A DNA stretch of 64,000 nt from Neoechinorhynchus agilis (taxonomy: Eukaryota > Acanthocephala), in contig CM121341.1 of NCBI GenBank assembly GCA_051530055.1, positions 2,046,001 to 2,110,000 of the forward strand, read 5' to 3'. Below are positions 61,642-64,000 of this stretch, in pieces. How positions within the stretch are numbered: the first letter of the stretch is position 1; each line of letters starts with the position of its first letter. A model generated the notes under the pieces. The model was given only the letters and a program-made list of their open reading frames with translations, made no database searches and was not told the DNA's origin. The position numbers were made by a program, and so were the translations under genes.

Positions 61642-62750
61642 CTTTTAATTGTTTTAAATCATCGAATAAGAACGATCTTTTAAATTTCTTTTAAACAATT
61701 TTAATTCAAATTTGCACAAATTTTTCTTAAACATCGCTGTTGCTAATTTTTTTATTAAGCTTAACACGAAAAGTTTGAATTTCTACTGAGAGTAAAAATT
61801 TATATATGTGAAATGTTATAATGTCAAAAAGTGCAAAAATAAGAAAGCAAGATATTCAAATAAAACGTTTAAAAATTTCAGAAAGTGTGCTCCTTTCAGC
61901 TCGATTTAAGTTCAACACAAGCATTTATTAAATAAAGAGTCAATCCTAAATATACATATTAATTTAGATTGTGGGTCTTGTTTTGATAAATTCGCAGTAC
62001 TGAAGTTCAATTATCGATTTAAAGTGGGCAAAAAAATTAAGCGATAATTTAGAATTCTATATAATTAAATTTAAACTTTTTCTTCGAAACTAAAATTAGA
62101 CACGTATTTCTCTCCCCAAAAATATTTGATTAAAGTAGATTCTAGGAAAGTACTTCAAACGGGCGTCTAGCCAAACTTTTATCAGCAATCGAAATTAAAA
62201 CATTATCTTGACGGGAAGGCACTTTGCTCTGACAAGTACTCGACAAATATCATACAATGTGAGCGATCAACTCATGTTAAGAATACGAAATCACTTTCGG
62301 TCAGATTCACATTAATTAAAATCTTGTAAACCTGAGACTCAAAGAAAATTAATAGAAACAAAATATTCGTATGATTGTCAATTGCCATCCAAAACCTGAT
62401 ACAATGGAGAACTATTATTGTTGAAAAAATATATCCCATTAATTATCCGAATAGAACTTATAATTCAACATACATGAATTAAAACATTTTTAACATTTTC
62501 ATCGACTCCACGATAATTCATAGGTGTTTTTTAGAAGCAAGGACGGTAAATAGCGTATTTAAAACTGATCTTTGTTTTGAAATACTGTTCAACTAGGTCA
62601 AAAAACGTGCCGCAAGAAATAATCGCCGTGAAATCGAATTAAGAGTATTTTACAATATCTAATAGACGAAGATGTTATCTTCTTGAAAGTAATAATAACT
62701 TACTTCTTTGGGGTTTAGACAAAACTACTGAGTAGAAGTAGACCACGGGG
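61642..62750. other. Gene-free stretch
   Basis: 1.1 kb, AT-rich; nothing recognised. It may hold the missing first exon of the two-PDZ gene. Confidence 0.4.
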
Positions 62751-63506
62751 TTAAGTCTTTGTCGCTCTCCATACTTTTACCGATAAAGTGAAAACTCTTA
62801 TGGTGCGCGGATGGTAAAATGGATAAGAATTGATAAACGGTTGACCAATCAAGTCAGCATCTTTGTTTTTCTCACCCAAATTATTAACCAAAAGTTCGTT
62901 AAGATTGATCGGGTGTTGCGCATATCTGCCAGGTTCCTTTCGATGAATAATGAGACAGCGATTGGGATCAAACGAAGCACAAATCTTCTCTCCCGTTTCA
63001 ACTCCCCTTATCTTTGCTTTTGTGACGATCGGATAGCCACTCACGACCGATTCCATTAAATCCCATTTGCTCACAACATATAAGACTACGCTGTCTTTGT
63101 GATATGAACTTAATCTTTCTCTAATTGTTTCATAAGGCAAATGCAGAATAACCTCATCGCCTATTTTCAAATAAAGTTTCATTAGACGATCTTAAGTGAG
63201 TGATACTTGCCCAATTGAACGATTACATCGTTGATTCTGAGATCAGAATAAGAAGCCGGACTGTTCGGAATGATTCGGCTAACGATATGCCCCGTGACAT
63301 CGTCATCTTCAATATGAACACCAAATGACTGCGATATTTGTGGATGCTTGGTGAGTCTCACAATTCTTGTTTGTATTGCTAATCGACGGAACTGAAAGTT
63401 GGTACAAGACATTCCTCAATCTACCTTCTTTTTGTCCAATTATATGAACAGATTGAGCACCAATTACGGGGTTTTGTGATTCATTGATCGGATGGAGTAC
63501 TTTCAT
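62751..63506 (-). CDS. Single-PDZ-domain protein, 219 aa, three exons
   Basis: Exons 63506-63425, 63378-63211 and 63160-62751. The first intron (46 bp) is GT-AG. The second (63210-63161, 50 bp) keeps the frame only as GC-AG (TTGG|GCAAGTAT...AAAATAG), giving INDVIVQLG|DEVILHLPYE across the middle of the PDZ fold. The PDZ runs from about residue 30 (TRIVRLTKHP, SFGVHIEDDD as carboxylate loop, NSPASYSDLRINDVIVQLG) to VVLYVVSKW. The remaining 100 residues are unrecognised, with CLIIHRKEPGRYAQHP and a NSYPFYHPRTIRVFTL stretch. The ATG at 63506 is the first in frame. It is the most upstream of three PDZ genes on this strand. Confidence 0.75.
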
Positions 63507-64000
63507 CTATAATGCTTGATGAAATTATAGCTTTCTGAAATATCTCACAGCGTAAGTGGAAGTCCTAATGATAAAAAAACGCACTTATCTTTCCTTGCAT
63601 GTATTAGATTTCCTGCCATCGTCGCCCTTATCACTACCAAAAGAAGGGAAATGTAATCAGACAATACCTTGCAGGTCTGTTCAAGCGAATAAAATTCCAC
63701 GTTAGACAAAAAAAGGATATCATCGAAAAATCATTAGATGCAAACGTCGTACATTGCTCGAGAAGGGTGCATTAAGGGCGTGAAACAAAACTGCGGGACT
63801 ACACGAGACGTCAAACTCATGACCGTAATAGGCCCGTCTCGCTTTTAGTAAAGCTTGAAAGCGGATTGACATGAGGTTATGGTCTCTCCTTGGTAAAAAA
63901 AATTCAACTGATTATTCACCCACTTTTCAGTTACAGAGCAAAACCTTTTTGTTTCTATCATTGTGAAAGTAATGCATTTGAACAAGAACCGAAATTATGG
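63507..64000. other. Gene-free right edge
   Basis: No coding frame or repeat recognised; presumably includes the promoter of the minus-strand PDZ gene ending at 63506. Confidence 0.4.

Overview
The window is AT-rich nuclear DNA from an invertebrate animal. The evidence is a set of metazoan genes cut by very short introns, mostly 45-52 bp with canonical GT-AG ends: an Iroquois-class TALE homeobox gene, a DC-STAMP/SPE-42 type (DCST) sperm membrane protein, an ACBD3/GCP60 Golgi protein, a PKA/PRKX-like kinase and three PDZ-only proteins. I cannot fix the phylum. All calls come from reading frames, splice signals and remembered family motifs; nothing was searched.

Layout. 0-9 kb is a graveyard of non-LTR retrotransposons: a nearly full-length element with a restriction-like endonuclease tail (1-2590) and debris of two or three AP-endonuclease LINEs, plus one long foldback. 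9.0-12.2 kb is a gene block (a small plus-strand gene meeting a proline-rich minus-strand gene tail to tail, then the 5' end of a DCST gene). It is repeated almost base for base at 36.0-39.4 kb. Between the copies lie two arrays of the same 241-bp satellite (12.6-17.9 and 26.1-32.4 kb), an unrelated 203/221-bp tandem array (21.4-24.95 kb), the kinase gene (18.9-20.8 kb, minus), a fossil LTR-element pol fragment (33.0-34.1 kb) and an unassigned plus-strand gene (34.6-35.7 kb). In copy 2 the DCST gene runs on intact to about 45.1 kb; in copy 1 it is cut off after exon 1 and the satellite follows.

45-64 kb is gene-bearing with large gaps: a single-exon gene with a likely PP1-docking motif (47.4-48.3), a 170-residue Iroquois gene (50.3-51.4, plus), ACBD3 (51.5-53.0, minus) and three minus-strand PDZ genes (57.5-58.7, 60.1-61.6, 62.75-63.5). 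The 53-57 kb gap holds a family of foldback elements and a diverged direct repeat.

No operon or pathway links these genes. The most notable points are the 27-kb-spaced near-identical duplication that leaves one intact and one truncated DCST gene, the shared hairpin-bearing satellite on both sides, and two introns that keep the frame only as GC-AG introns.
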